From NCBI GenBank assembly GCA_002345565.1, contig DDVS01000004.1, forward strand, positions 186,001-250,000: a stretch of 64,000 nt of DNA, written 5' to 3'. Position numbers and translations under genes: made by a program. Shown one piece after another: positions 43,355-52,253 of the stretch. Position 1 is the first letter of the stretch. The number at the start of each line of letters is the position of its first letter. Origin of the DNA: Flavobacteriales bacterium UBA2306 (lineage in GTDB: Bacteria > Bacteroidota > Bacteroidia > Flavobacteriales > Weeksellaceae). The notes beneath the pieces were generated by a model. The model saw only the letters and a program-made list of their open reading frames with translations, was not told the origin of the DNA and did not search any database.

Positions 43355-44725
43355 TCAACGTGCTTTTTTATCTCCAGTGAGAATGAGAAAAACCGTTTTC
43401 AGGATAATAACAATATCCATGCTAAAACTCCAATTTTTGACATAGAAAGAATCTGCAAGGATTCTTTTTTTCATTCCTATTTTCATATCACCCTCATCGC
43501 CACGCAATCCACTTACCTGCGCAAGACCTGTTATGCCTGGTTTTACCATACTTCTTACACTGTAACGGCTTATTCTGGGTTTATAAAAATCATCTACCAA
43601 AAGCATGTGAGGCCTAGGACCAACAACGGTCATCTCCCCTCTTAGTACATTTATAAATTGAGGCATCTCATCCAGACTGGTTTTTCTTAGAAATTTTCCG
43701 ATTTTGGTAATTCTATCGTCATTAACTGCCGTGGTGCAGTTGGATGCGTTATTCTCGGAGCGCATAGTCCGGAATTTTAAACAATCAAAAACCTCATCGT
43801 GATAGCCATATCTTTTTTGAATAAAAAATACAGAACCTTTGGATCCATCTATTTTTATTAATAAAATAATGATCGGGAAAAGCCAAGAGCAAACTCCTAT
43901 TAAAACAATCAAAGAAAATACTAGATCAAACAATCTTTTTATAGCAGCATTGGTGAAAAAATCCAAAGGATACTTTGCCTGGGATAATACCGGAACTGTT
44001 TCTATGTAATTGAACTCGTATTCAAAAAACTCATTCTGAATAATATTAGGAACCAACGAAATTTTAACTTTATTAAGTTCTGCTTGACAAAAAAGATCGT
44101 TTTCAAATTTTTTTTCCAGGCGGTGTTCTGAGGGCAAAAAAATGGTGTGGATGCCGTTATCTTTCCAGAAATCTATGAGGTTACTCAAATCATAATTTAC
44201 TTGCGGATAATCATAGATTTTGTATCCATAATCTTTTCTCTGATTGATGATATCCCTAAGAATGTTGGAAGAAACCCCTTCTTCTATAAACATCACATTT
44301 CTGTGGTTGATCCCTTTACTCCTGATGTATTTCAACAGGAAAAAGATGATGCTTTTTATAGGAATTACAACCAACATCAGGATGCCGGCAAGATAAAACC
44401 GCTCCGTTTTGAGGAAATCATTAATGCTGACTTTCCCAAGCAACACAACTCCCAGAAAAAAGAAAAAAACGTGGATCAGGATTCTTTCCAGATATATTGT
44501 ATAAGTCACATTTCTTGGTATATGGTAAAGCCTGGTCCTTCCGCTTAACAGCAACCAAAGAAAACATAACAACAAGATGGATAAAACATTCTGCTCAACA
44601 GATTCTGAGTCATATTTAACTTCGAAATTTCTCAAATAAAAAATCATAAATACTGATGATACCAGAATCATATCCAGTAAAATCACAAATGTTTTGAAAT
44701 AGCGAGAATATCGAAGTCTTTGCAT
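43355..44725 (-). CDS. Polyprenyl glycosylphosphotransferase (WcaJ/sugar transferase)
   Basis: 456 residues. The N-terminal half has four membrane helices, then a cytoplasmic domain and a fifth hydrophobic segment before the catalytic part. The signature is KRLFDLVFSLIVLIGV, IKIDGSKGSVFFIQKRYGYHDEVFDCLKFRTMR, TKIGKFLRKTSLDEMPQFINVLRGEMTVVGPRPHM and VKPGITGLAQVSGLRG. It starts glycan assembly by moving a sugar-phosphate to undecaprenyl phosphate. No glycosyltransferase or polymerase genes stand beside it. QueE precedes it by 9 bases. Confidence 0.9.
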   Translation of the reverse strand: MQRLRYSRYFKTFVILLDMILVSSVFMIFYLRNFEVKYDSESVEQNVLSILLLCFLWLLLSGRTRLYHIPRNVTYTIYLERILIHVFFFFLGVVLLGKVSINDFLKTERFYLAGILMLVVIPIKSIIFFLLKYIRSKGINHRNVMFIEEGVSSNILRDIINQRKDYGYKIYDYPQVNYDLSNLIDFWKDNGIHTIFLPSEHRLEKKFENDLFCQAELNKVKISLVPNIIQNEFFEYEFNYIETVPVLSQAKYPLDFFTNAAIKRLFDLVFSLIVLIGVCSWLFPIIILLIKIDGSKGSVFFIQKRYGYHDEVFDCLKFRTMRSENNASNCTTAVNDDRITKIGKFLRKTSLDEMPQFINVLRGEMTVVGPRPHMLLVDDFYKPRISRYSVRSMVKPGITGLAQVSGLRGDEGDMKIGMKKRILADSFYVKNWSFSMDIVIILKTVFLILTGDKKAR

Positions 44726-44734
44726 AAATTAAAT

Positions 44735-45367
44735 TTAAGGAATATTGAGATACTTATGCGTTTGAATTGAGGATCTCCACTCCGGATGTTCCAGGATGAA
44801 ATCTGTTATCTTGGGATACATAGCGTCTCTTTTACTCCATTCGCTCTGCAGATAGAGAACGCAGTCGGCATTGGTTTTTGCCTGTTGTTCCTGTGCAAAT
44901 TTAAAATCATTGTTATTAAAAATAATCATTTTAAGCTCACTTGCTACATTGTAAATATCTTCCAGCGGGAGTCCTGTTTTTTTAGGAGAAAGTGTAATCC
45001 AGTCCAAATGGCCACTCATAGGATAAGCTCCGGAAGTTTCTATGTGGATAGAGCATCCCAATTCTTTAAGTTTGGATGTCAGTATTTCCAGATTCCACAT
45101 TAGAGGCTCTCCTCCTGTCAAAACAATGGTTTTACAGTATTTTGCTGCAGTTTCTGCAATCTCTTCTGCGTTCATTAATGGGTGAAGAGTTGGATCCCAA
45201 CTTTCTTTGACATCACACCAATGACAGCCAACATCACACCCGCCTAAACGAATGAAATAGGCCGCTTTACCGGCGTGGAATCCTTCACCCTGAATGGTGT
45301 AAAAATGCTCCATCACCGGGAGCATTTTTCCATCTTTTAATAATAATTCTTCTTGTTCTTTAGTCAT
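44735..45367 (-). CDS. queE: 7-carboxy-7-deazaguanine synthase
   Basis: 210 residues from the ATG at 45367, which overlaps the folD stop by 8 bases. The radical-SAM cysteines are CDVGCHWC (Cys44, Cys48, Cys51), an unusual CxxxCxxC spaced as in QueE, preceded by MEHFYTIQGEGFHAGKAAYFIRLGG. TGGEPLMWNLE is the SAM-binding GGE motif. QueE converts 6-carboxytetrahydropterin to the 7-deazaguanine core, a step toward preQ1, which Tgt at 18.7 kb inserts into tRNA. Other que genes are elsewhere. Confidence 0.92.
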   Translation of the reverse strand: MTKEQEELLLKDGKMLPVMEHFYTIQGEGFHAGKAAYFIRLGGCDVGCHWCDVKESWDPTLHPLMNAEEIAETAAKYCKTIVLTGGEPLMWNLEILTSKLKELGCSIHIETSGAYPMSGHLDWITLSPKKTGLPLEDIYNVASELKMIIFNNNDFKFAQEQQAKTNADCVLYLQSEWSKRDAMYPKITDFILEHPEWRSSIQTHKYLNIP

Positions 45368-46244
45368 TATAAACCGAAGTTTTATAGGCAATGATGGTGT
45401 TTTTCATCAGCATTGCACGCGTCATAGGACCAACTCCTCCGGGAACCGGTGTTATCCAACTCGCTTTTTGTGCGCAACTTTCAAAATCTACATCGCCTGC
45501 CAGATGATAACCTTTTGCAGATTGATCATCTATTCTTGTAATCCCGACATCTACGATTACAGCCCCTTTTTTGATCATCTCTCCTTTAAGAAAATTAGGA
45601 TCTCCCAAAGCTGTTATCACAATGTCTGCTTCTTTTGTATATTCTTCTATATGTTCTGTGTAAGAATGGGTTAGTGTAACCGTAGAATTTCCTGGAAAAT
45701 CTTTTCTACCCATCAAAATACTCATGGGTTTGCCGACAATTCTGCTTCTCCCGATAATTACACAATTCTTACCTTTGGTTTCGATATTATACCGTTCCAA
45801 TAATGTCAATATTCCAAATGGCGTTGCGGGCAAAAAAGTGTCCATTTCCAAGGCCATTTTCCCAAAATTCTCCGGATGGAAACCATCTACATCCTTTCTG
45901 GGGTCAATAGCCATAATGATCTTTTCCTGATCAATCTGTTTAGGCAAAGGTAACTGAACGATGAAACCATCTACATCTTTGGACTTGTTGAGTTCATCAA
46001 TTTTTTCCAATAATTCTGCTTCCGAGACGGTGCTTGGAAATTTTACTAATCCAGAAGTAAAGCCTACTTCTTCACAATCTTTTACTTTGCTGTTAACGTA
46101 AGCTTTGCTTGCGCCATTGTTCCCAACAAGAATGGCTACCAAATGCGGAGCTCTTCTTTTGTTGGCAAGAATCTTTTGAACCTCTTCCTTAATCTCGGTT
46201 TTCACCTCTTTAGCGACCTTGAGTCCGTCTAGAATTTGTGCCAT
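45360..46244 (-). CDS. folD: Bifunctional methylenetetrahydrofolate dehydrogenase/cyclohydrolase
   Basis: 294 residues. The catalytic YVNSKVKDCEEVGF (substrate Lys), GFIVQLPLPKQID, PRKDVDGFHPENFGKM and the NADP-binding CVIIGRSRIVGKPM segments are all present, ending with PVPGGVGPMTRAMLMKN. It interconverts 5,10-methylene- and 10-formyl-tetrahydrofolate for purine and fMet-tRNA supply. Its 3' end overlaps queE by 8 bases; the FkbM gene lies 11 bases upstream. Confidence 0.95.
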   Translation of the reverse strand: MAQILDGLKVAKEVKTEIKEEVQKILANKRRAPHLVAILVGNNGASKAYVNSKVKDCEEVGFTSGLVKFPSTVSEAELLEKIDELNKSKDVDGFIVQLPLPKQIDQEKIIMAIDPRKDVDGFHPENFGKMALEMDTFLPATPFGILTLLERYNIETKGKNCVIIGRSRIVGKPMSILMGRKDFPGNSTVTLTHSYTEHIEEYTKEADIVITALGDPNFLKGEMIKKGAVIVDVGITRIDDQSAKGYHLAGDVDFESCAQKASWITPVPGGVGPMTRAMLMKNTIIAYKTSVYND

Positions 46245-46255
46245 TTTCTTTCTTT

Positions 46256-46990
46256 TTACTTTTTATTTTTTACTAGATTTTCATTAATAAAGGAAACCTC
46301 ATCAAAAGTTTCTGAAACGCCGAAAATATAAAAACCCTTATCTTTCATCAGATTCAAAATTTTCTGTGTTTTTTCTGTTCCGTTTTCAAAAAAGCGATCG
46401 TGGAATTCTACGAGAATCTGTCCGATTATAATATTGGTATTCAATACGTTTTCCAGAACATCATACTCTGCTCCTTCAATATCAATTTTTAGGACATCAA
46501 TCTTTTTATGTTTCAAAAAAAGAGCTGTATCTTCTAGTGTTTTAAGATGGACATCTATCCCGTTTTCTAGATTGATATTACTTTGTTTTACAACACTTCC
46601 GGAAACAAAATCCGGATTTTTCGGGAAATAGAATGTCGCAGTTCCTGTTTTACTGCTGATTCCAAAATCATAGAATGTAAACTTCTCTGGCAACGTTTGA
46701 GCAGCAACCCATTTTACCGATTTTGGTGTGGGATCAAAACCATAGACTTGTGCATTAAAATTCTCTATAATTTCTAGATCAAAGGAAATGTCTTCTCCTA
46801 TCCCGAAGGAATACACTATAGCATTGTCATCAATAAAATCTGGGGCTATAAAAAACCCGCCATAATCATTCCCGCACCATTTTTTGTTTACAGAAATCTC
46901 TTTTTTCAGATGTTTTTTATGTCCGCTCAATACCAATTGAACGAAGTTGATTTTTCTTTTTATTTTATCTTTGAATGCTCTGCTCAGCAT
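46256..46990 (-). CDS. FkbM family methyltransferase
   Basis: 244 residues. YSFGIGEDISFDLEIIENFNAQVYGFDPTPKSVKW is the SAM-binding site (VYGFDPTP), then FYDFGISSKTGTATFYFP and DVLKIDIEGAEYDVLENVL, a mark of the FkbM family, which O-methylates sugars or small acceptors. No signal peptide or membrane part. It sits between pgi (3-base gap) and folD in the leftward run. Its acceptor is unknown; the sugar transferase in the same run makes a glycan acceptor plausible but not shown. Confidence 0.8.
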   Translation of the reverse strand: MLSRAFKDKIKRKINFVQLVLSGHKKHLKKEISVNKKWCGNDYGGFFIAPDFIDDNAIVYSFGIGEDISFDLEIIENFNAQVYGFDPTPKSVKWVAAQTLPEKFTFYDFGISSKTGTATFYFPKNPDFVSGSVVKQSNINLENGIDVHLKTLEDTALFLKHKKIDVLKIDIEGAEYDVLENVLNTNIIIGQILVEFHDRFFENGTEKTQKILNLMKDKGFYIFGVSETFDEVSFINENLVKNKK

Positions 46991-46993
46991 TAA

Positions 46994-48637
46994 TTATCTG
47001 TTTGATTTGTAAAAATTGATTAATCCATTGGTAGAACTGTCGTGCGTTTCTATTTTGCCTTCTTGTTCTAATTCCGGAAGAATAGCGCCTGCTAAAACCT
47101 TACCTAATTCTACTCCAAATTGATCAAAACTGAAGATATTCCAAATTACACCTTGGACAAAAATTTTATGCTCATACAAAGCAATTAATTGACCTAATGT
47201 AAACGGGGTTAGTTCTTTAAACAAGAAAGAATTGGTTGGCGTATTTCCTGCAAATATTTTATAATTCAAAAGCTTTTCTACCTCTTCTTCTGTTTTTCCG
47301 GAGGATTTTAATTCTGCAAAAACCTCATCTTCTGTTTTTCCAAATGCTAAAGCTTCTGTTTGGGCAAAGAAGTTGGCTAGTAATTTATCTTGATGATCAG
47401 ACACTTGATTGCAAGATTTGGCATAAGCTATAAAATCTGCCGGGATTAATTCTGTACCTTGATGAATCAGTTGGTAAAAAGCGTGTTGTCCATTGGTTCC
47501 AGGTTCTCCCCAGATTATTGGTCCGGTTTCATATTCTACAAATGCTCCGTTTCTGTCAACAGATTTTCCGTTACTTTCCATATCACCTTGTTGGAGATAA
47601 GCCGCAAAACGATCTAAATATTGGGAATATGGTAAAATAGCATAAGTCCCTGCCGCATAAAAATTGCGATACCAGATTCCTAAAAGCGCCATCAATACAG
47701 GGACGTTTTCTTTAAAATCTTTAGTTTGGAAATGGATATCTGTTTCATGGGCTCCTTTTAATAACTGTTCAAAATTATCATAACCAACAGCCAAAACAAT
47801 GCTGAGTCCTATCGCGCTCCAAAGCGAATAACGGCCACCAACCCAGTCCCAAAATTCGAAACTATTTTCTTCTGCAATTCCGAATTTTTTTACCGCTTCA
47901 ATATTAGTTGATAATGCTACAAAGTGTTTTGCAACATCTTCATTTTTTGCGCCAGATTTCAAGAACCAATCTTTTGCAGAATTAGCATTGGTCATTGTTT
48001 CTTGCGTGGTGAATGTCTTGGAAGCTACAATGAAAAGAGTTGTTTCTGGATCCAGATTTTTAACAACTTCTGCAATATGATTACCATCTACATTGGACAC
48101 GAAATGGACATTTAGTCTAGTTTTAAAATGCTTAAGAGCAGAGCAAACCATTACTGGTCCAAGGTCTGAGCCTCCAATTCCTATGTTAACAACATCTGTA
48201 ATTTCTTTTCCTGTAAAACCTTTATGAGAACCAGAAATTACAGATTCCGAAAACGTTTTCATATGATCCAAAACCTTTTTGATAGCAGGTTTAATATTTT
48301 CTCCGTCAACCAAAATCTCTTTATCAGAAAAATCCCTTAGTGCGGTATGAAGCACTGCTCTGTTTTCTGTTTCATTGATTTTGTCTCCTGTAAACATCTT
48401 ATGCATGGCATCTTTCAACTGGGTTTCTTGTGCCAACTGAATTAATAGATCCAGCGTTTTTTGATCCAACAAATTTTTAGAATAATCAAAAAGATAGTTT
48501 TCTGTTTCTAATGAAAACTCATGAAAACGATTAGAATTTTCTTGAAAAAGTGCTCTAAGATCAAAATCATGAGTCGCAAATTGCTCATCAAGCGCCTTCC
48601 AGGCTTTGGTTTGAAGAGGATTTATTTTTGGTAGCAT
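46994..48637 (-). CDS. pgi: Glucose-6-phosphate isomerase
   Basis: 547 residues, the long PGI form. Substrate and signature motifs: VNIGIGGSDLGPVMV, FIVASKTFTTQETMTNA, the PGI signature near GRYSLWSAIGLSI, and QQGDMESNGKSV with the catalytic region GEPGTNGQHAFYQLIHQGT. It interconverts glucose-6-phosphate and fructose-6-phosphate. It leads the leftward run with the FkbM gene; its own promoter box lies upstream. Confidence 0.95.
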   Translation of the reverse strand: MLPKINPLQTKAWKALDEQFATHDFDLRALFQENSNRFHEFSLETENYLFDYSKNLLDQKTLDLLIQLAQETQLKDAMHKMFTGDKINETENRAVLHTALRDFSDKEILVDGENIKPAIKKVLDHMKTFSESVISGSHKGFTGKEITDVVNIGIGGSDLGPVMVCSALKHFKTRLNVHFVSNVDGNHIAEVVKNLDPETTLFIVASKTFTTQETMTNANSAKDWFLKSGAKNEDVAKHFVALSTNIEAVKKFGIAEENSFEFWDWVGGRYSLWSAIGLSIVLAVGYDNFEQLLKGAHETDIHFQTKDFKENVPVLMALLGIWYRNFYAAGTYAILPYSQYLDRFAAYLQQGDMESNGKSVDRNGAFVEYETGPIIWGEPGTNGQHAFYQLIHQGTELIPADFIAYAKSCNQVSDHQDKLLANFFAQTEALAFGKTEDEVFAELKSSGKTEEEVEKLLNYKIFAGNTPTNSFLFKELTPFTLGQLIALYEHKIFVQGVIWNIFSFDQFGVELGKVLAGAILPELEQEGKIETHDSSTNGLINFYKSNR

Positions 48638-48695
48638 TCTATGAAAGGTTTTTATTTTAAAATTTAGTCTTATAAGAAAACTCTAATAAGACCAG

Positions 48696-48703
48696 CAAAT
48701 TTA
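48696..48703 (-). promoter_or_regulatory. Promoter -7 box (TAAATTTG) for the pgi run
   Basis: Exact TAnnTTTG on the minus strand, 58 bases from the pgi ATG. It may drive pgi through the mla genes, since all gaps in the run are under 30 bases. Confidence 0.5.
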
Positions 48704-48828
48704 AGAAAAATAAGCCACCTGATTCTAATTAGTTTTTGGGAGATGATTTTTAAACTCTCGCAATGAGTTTTAAAAAATTAAGTTATTAATTTGAAATTTA
48801 ACCCTAACTTTACAATAAAATCTGCTTT

Positions 48829-50172
48829 ATGGATGATTTTCTGGCGGCCCGTTCTCAGATGGCTGTATCTCTGGGTTTTCATATCATTTTTTCTTGTGTA
48901 GGGATGGTGATGCCTTTTTTGATGGCCTATTCTCATTATCAATATCTTAAAACCAAAGATGAGGTTTATAAAGGAGTTACCAAAGCCTGGAGCAAGGGCG
49001 TGGCCATTCTTTTTGCGACCGGTGCTGTTTCTGGAACGATGCTATCCTTTGAGCTAGGATTACTTTGGCCAAAGTTTATGCAGCATGCAGGGCCTATTTT
49101 TGGAATGCCTTTTTCTTTGGAAGGAACAGCATTTTTTATAGAAGCCATTGCTATTGGATTTTATTTATATGGCTGGGAAAAATTTCATCCTTGGTTTCAT
49201 TGGTTTTGTGGTATAGTAGTGGGCATAAGTGGTTTGGCCTCTGGTATTCTGGTGGTGGCTGCCAATGCATGGATGAACAGTCCGGCAGGTTTCGATTATA
49301 TTAATGGAAAATATCTGAATATCGATCCTATCAAAGCGATGTTTAACGATGCTTGGTTTCCACAGGCTTTTCACATGAGTGTAGCAGCATTTGCCGCAAC
49401 AGGATTTGCTGTAGCGGGCATCCATGCATTAATGATTCTTAAGAAAAAAAATGTAGAATTCCATACCAGAGCGTTTCATATTTCTGTAGGATTTGCGGTA
49501 GCAGGAGCCCTTTTGGCACCTTTGAGCGGAGATATTGCAGCCAAATCTGTTGCAGAAAGACAACCTATTAAACTGGCGGCTATGGAAGCCCACTTCCAGA
49601 CAGAAAAAGGGGCAAGTTTAGTCATTGGCGGTATTCCAGATGAAGAAAATGAACAGATAAAATATGCGGTTAAAATCCCAAAGGTATTGAGTTTTCTGGC
49701 TTGGGGCAATTTTGATGAAGAAGTTAAAGGGCTTAAAGATTTTCCCAAAGAACATTGGCCGCCTGTTGCAATCGTTCATTTTGCATTTCAAATTATGATT
49801 TTCTTTGGAGTGGTAATGATGATGATTGGTGTACTTTATCTAATTGCCAGATTTTGGAAAAAAGAATGGCTCACGAAACGCTGGTTTCTTAAAAGCTTTG
49901 TATTGGCAATCCCCTTTGGATATATCGCTTTGGAAGCAGGATGGACAGTGACAGAGGTGGGAAGACAGCCATGGATTATTTATGGTATTATGAAAACATC
50001 AGAGGCTGTAACGCCCATGCCAGGAATTCAATATTCTTTTTATTTTTTCACTTTGGTTTTTATTTCATTATCGTTAATCATTATATTTTTACTCATCCGT
50101 CAGATTAAAATGGTTCCTAAATTATATGACCCTACGGATGCTGCTTATCATCCTAAAAACAAGAATTTATGA
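48829..50172 (+). CDS. cydA: Cytochrome bd ubiquinol/menaquinol oxidase subunit I
   Basis: 447 residues with nine membrane helices. The start MDDFLAARSQMAVSLGFHIIFSCVG holds the haem-ligand His18 and FEAxAxxx-type segments. EGTAFFIEAIAIGFYLYGW and AGWTVTEVGRQPWIIYGIMKTSEAVTPMPG (GRQPW motif) are diagnostic. The periplasmic Q-loop is of the short type. The enzyme passes electrons from quinol to oxygen at high affinity without proton pumping, useful in microaerobic life. It overlaps cydB by 4 bases (ATGA). Confidence 0.94.
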   Translation: MDDFLAARSQMAVSLGFHIIFSCVGMVMPFLMAYSHYQYLKTKDEVYKGVTKAWSKGVAILFATGAVSGTMLSFELGLLWPKFMQHAGPIFGMPFSLEGTAFFIEAIAIGFYLYGWEKFHPWFHWFCGIVVGISGLASGILVVAANAWMNSPAGFDYINGKYLNIDPIKAMFNDAWFPQAFHMSVAAFAATGFAVAGIHALMILKKKNVEFHTRAFHISVGFAVAGALLAPLSGDIAAKSVAERQPIKLAAMEAHFQTEKGASLVIGGIPDEENEQIKYAVKIPKVLSFLAWGNFDEEVKGLKDFPKEHWPPVAIVHFAFQIMIFFGVVMMMIGVLYLIARFWKKEWLTKRWFLKSFVLAIPFGYIALEAGWTVTEVGRQPWIIYGIMKTSEAVTPMPGIQYSFYFFTLVFISLSLIIIFLLIRQIKMVPKLYDPTDAAYHPKNKNL

Positions 50173-51182
50173 TTTATGTTGTCATTGCTTTTCTGTGGGT
50201 CTCTATATGTTTGTATATCATCACTGGCGGGGCAGATTTTGGCGCTGGTATTGTAGAATTATTTTCCAGAAAATCTTATAAAGAGAAGACCAAAAAAATA
50301 ATGTCAAAATCTATTGCTCCTATCTGGGAAGCCAATCATATGTGGCTGATTATTGCCATTGTTATTCTATTTGTAGGTTTTCCGTCTATCTATACTTGTG
50401 TTTCCACCTATCTTCATATACCTTTGGTTTTGATGTTGATTGGTATTATTGCGAGAGGAACAGCTTTCACATTCCGTAATTATGATGCTGTGGATGATCG
50501 TTGGCAGAATTTGTATGATCAGATTTTTTATTATTCTAGTTTGCTAACGCCTTTCTTTTTAGGGATAATAGCTGCGGCTACGATTTCCAGACGAATAGAT
50601 CCGGAAGCCAGTGATTTTTTAAGCCTTTATATCTATAGTTGGTTTAATATCTTTGGTATTTGTGTGGGAATATTCACAGTTTCTCTTTGTGCTTATTTGG
50701 CTTCGTTATTTTCTCTGCACGAGGCCAGAATGAGTGATGCCTTGCCTATTATGATTCGCAAAGCCAGAGAGGCAGCTTTGTATGTAATTATTACTGGTAT
50801 TTTGGTTTTTATAAGTGCCAATTATTCTCATATCCCGCTTCTTAAATGGATTTTTTCTAAAGCTCTGGGGATTATTGTTATCACAGCAGCTACTGTGAGT
50901 TTGCTTTTTACCAATGAAGCTATTAAAAAAAATAACTTTTTAACCGTACGTTTTTTAGCCGGTTTTCAAATTGTGATGATCTTGGTAGCTGCCACTTACC
51001 AGCACAATCCAAATGTAATTCTCCTTGCTAATGGACGGCATCTCTCCCTGCTATCAGAGAGCGCTGCTACCAAAACCATTAATATGCTAGGTTGGGCACT
51101 AATATTAGGGAGTATTTTCATTCTGCCATTTCTTTACTATTTATTAATCTCTTTTGGAGCTAAAAGTAATAAAAAACCATAA
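50169..51182 (+). CDS. cydB: Cytochrome bd oxidase subunit II
   Basis: 337 residues, eight or so membrane helices. The start FLWVSICLYIITGGADFGAGIVELF carries the G-G-x-D-F-G-x-G motif of CydB, then IAPIWEANHMWLIIAIVILFVGFP (W-E-x-N-x-x-W). The stop is followed by about 165 bases before the next gene. It forms the bd oxidase with CydA. Neither cydX nor cydDC-type assembly transporters lie next to it. Confidence 0.93.
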   Translation: MIYVVIAFLWVSICLYIITGGADFGAGIVELFSRKSYKEKTKKIMSKSIAPIWEANHMWLIIAIVILFVGFPSIYTCVSTYLHIPLVLMLIGIIARGTAFTFRNYDAVDDRWQNLYDQIFYYSSLLTPFFLGIIAAATISRRIDPEASDFLSLYIYSWFNIFGICVGIFTVSLCAYLASLFSLHEARMSDALPIMIRKAREAALYVIITGILVFISANYSHIPLLKWIFSKALGIIVITAATVSLLFTNEAIKKNNFLTVRFLAGFQIVMILVAATYQHNPNVILLANGRHLSLLSESAATKTINMLGWALILGSIFILPFLYYLLISFGAKSNKKP

Positions 51183-51345
51183 AAATAATATTTGTAATAA
51201 TTTTTTACAAAAACAAACTATGTTTTATAATGAAATTACTCAATTTTAGTAGTGTAATTTATTTGCCTTTCAATCTATAATTTTTTTAATGGTCTTATTT
51301 TTGATACTTTGCTTTTAAAATATAACTCTAAATAAACTTATCATT

Positions 51346-51783
51346 ATGAAAAAACTATTATTAGTATTCGGGCTATTTGCGGGTATTCTATCATATGCGC
51401 AAGCTTGGACAGGAAAAGGTGATCAAAAATTACAAGTGGGTCTTAACGCTTGGGGAAACGGAACCGGGATTACAGGGACTTATGATTATGGTTTGTCAAA
51501 AATCGTATCATTAGGAGGTGGAGCAAACATCTACTTCAGTGGATACAAAGATGATAATAAGGATAATAACTTATTCTTATTTGGTAGAGTTAACTTCCAC
51601 TTGCAAGATCCTTTGAATTTACCAAGCCAATGGGATATCTATCCAGGTGTTGATCTTGGAGTTTTGGGAAAAGATTTTGGACTTGGTGTTCATTTGGGTG
51701 TTAGATATTTCTTTAATGATAACATTGGTGCTTACATAGAAGCTGGAAACAATGGAAGTATTGGGGTTTCTTTTAACTTCTAA
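51346..51783 (+). CDS. Small outer-membrane beta-barrel protein (DUF6646-like)
   Basis: 145 residues. The signal peptide ends in SYAQA (cut after AQ). The mature part has short amphipathic strands, LQVGLNAWGNGTGITGTYDYGLSKIVSLGGGANIYFSGY, and ends GSIGVSFNF, a barrel C-terminus. I recall a similar Flavobacteriia family (DUF6646). No function is known. A strong hairpin terminator follows 17 bases after the stop. Confidence 0.7.
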   Translation: MKKLLLVFGLFAGILSYAQAWTGKGDQKLQVGLNAWGNGTGITGTYDYGLSKIVSLGGGANIYFSGYKDDNKDNNLFLFGRVNFHLQDPLNLPSQWDIYPGVDLGVLGKDFGLGVHLGVRYFFNDNIGAYIEAGNNGSIGVSFNF

Positions 51784-51800
51784 TATTTCCTTTAATTATA

Positions 51801-51838
51801 AAAAAGCATTCCGAAGTTTTTCGGAATGCTTTTTTTGT
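51801..51838 (+). terminator. Terminator of the small barrel gene
   Basis: AAAAAGCATTCCGAA (51801-51815) pairs fully with TTCGGAATGCTTTTT (51820-51834) over a 4-base loop, then TTTG. One of the cleanest in the window. Confidence 0.88.
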
Positions 51839-51894
51839 TCAAAAAACAGATGAATTTGAGAATAACCTAAAACCGAAGTTTTATATTAATTTTT

Positions 51895-52069
51895 AGAGCC
51901 TGTTTAAAAATTAATTAAAACCATACAGTCACATAGAAAACCTCAAAATTAATTGCAAAAAAGAAAAAATAGAAGTACAATATTTACTGTTTTTTTTCTC
52001 TTATTTTTGCAAAAACTATGTGTCTATGTGGTTATAAAATTATTTCTGATACAAATTTAAACAAGCTCT
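51895..52069. repeat. Outer inverted repeat AGAGCCTGTTTAAA ... TTTAAACAAGCTCT
   Basis: AGAGCCTGTTTAAA (51895-51908) faces TTTAAACAAGCTCT (52056-52069), 13 of 14 matched. It encloses MITE copy B, so either one element inserted into another or both are parts of a composite. Confidence 0.6.
51919..52033. repeat. MITE-like element, copy B
   Basis: AACCATACAGTCACATAG (51919-51936) faces CTATGTGTCTATGTGGTT (52016-52033). The right end in reverse is AACCACATAGACACATAG, identical to the left end of copy A at 22596; the left end has four changes. Length 115, as copy A (114). Confidence 0.7.
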
Positions 52070-52070
52070 T

Positions 52071-52243
52071 AGAGGTCATAAGATATTTCATATTAATAAA
52101 TACTCTATTCTTAATTGATTTTTACTTGTTTAAAAATCTCGCAGATTTTTCTGATTAGACAGATTGTAAAACTTTAAGCTGCAGAATCTGCCTAATCTAC
52201 GTGACTACTTTATTTCTCAGTATACAATTAAGTTATGACCTCT
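52071..52243. repeat. Inverted-repeat element AGAGGTCATAA ... TTATGACCTCT with an inner palindrome
   Basis: AGAGGTCATAA (52071-52081) is perfectly inverted at TTATGACCTCT (52233-52243). Inside, GATTAGACAGATT (52153-52165) faces AATCTGCCTAATC (52185-52197), and CTCGCAGATTTTTCTGATT is a related motif. The inner AGATTAGGCAGATT kind of sequence recurs in Flavobacteriia intergenic regions as far as I recall. It ends 10 bases before the pirin stop. Confidence 0.65.
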
Positions 52244-52253
52244 ATCAATTTTT

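Larger units (their letters stand above)
51784..52253. other. 470-base intergenic region packed with nested inverted repeats
   Basis: Between the convergent barrel and pirin genes. It contains the terminator (51801-51838), an outer inverted repeat (51895-51908/52056-52069) that encloses MITE copy B (51919-52033), and a second separate inverted-repeat element (52071-52243). No gene or open frame of note is seen. Confidence 0.7.

Noticed and set aside
51895..52243. CRISPR array
   Set aside because: The repeats are inverted pairs of differing sequences, not direct repeats with regular spacers; no cas gene is present.
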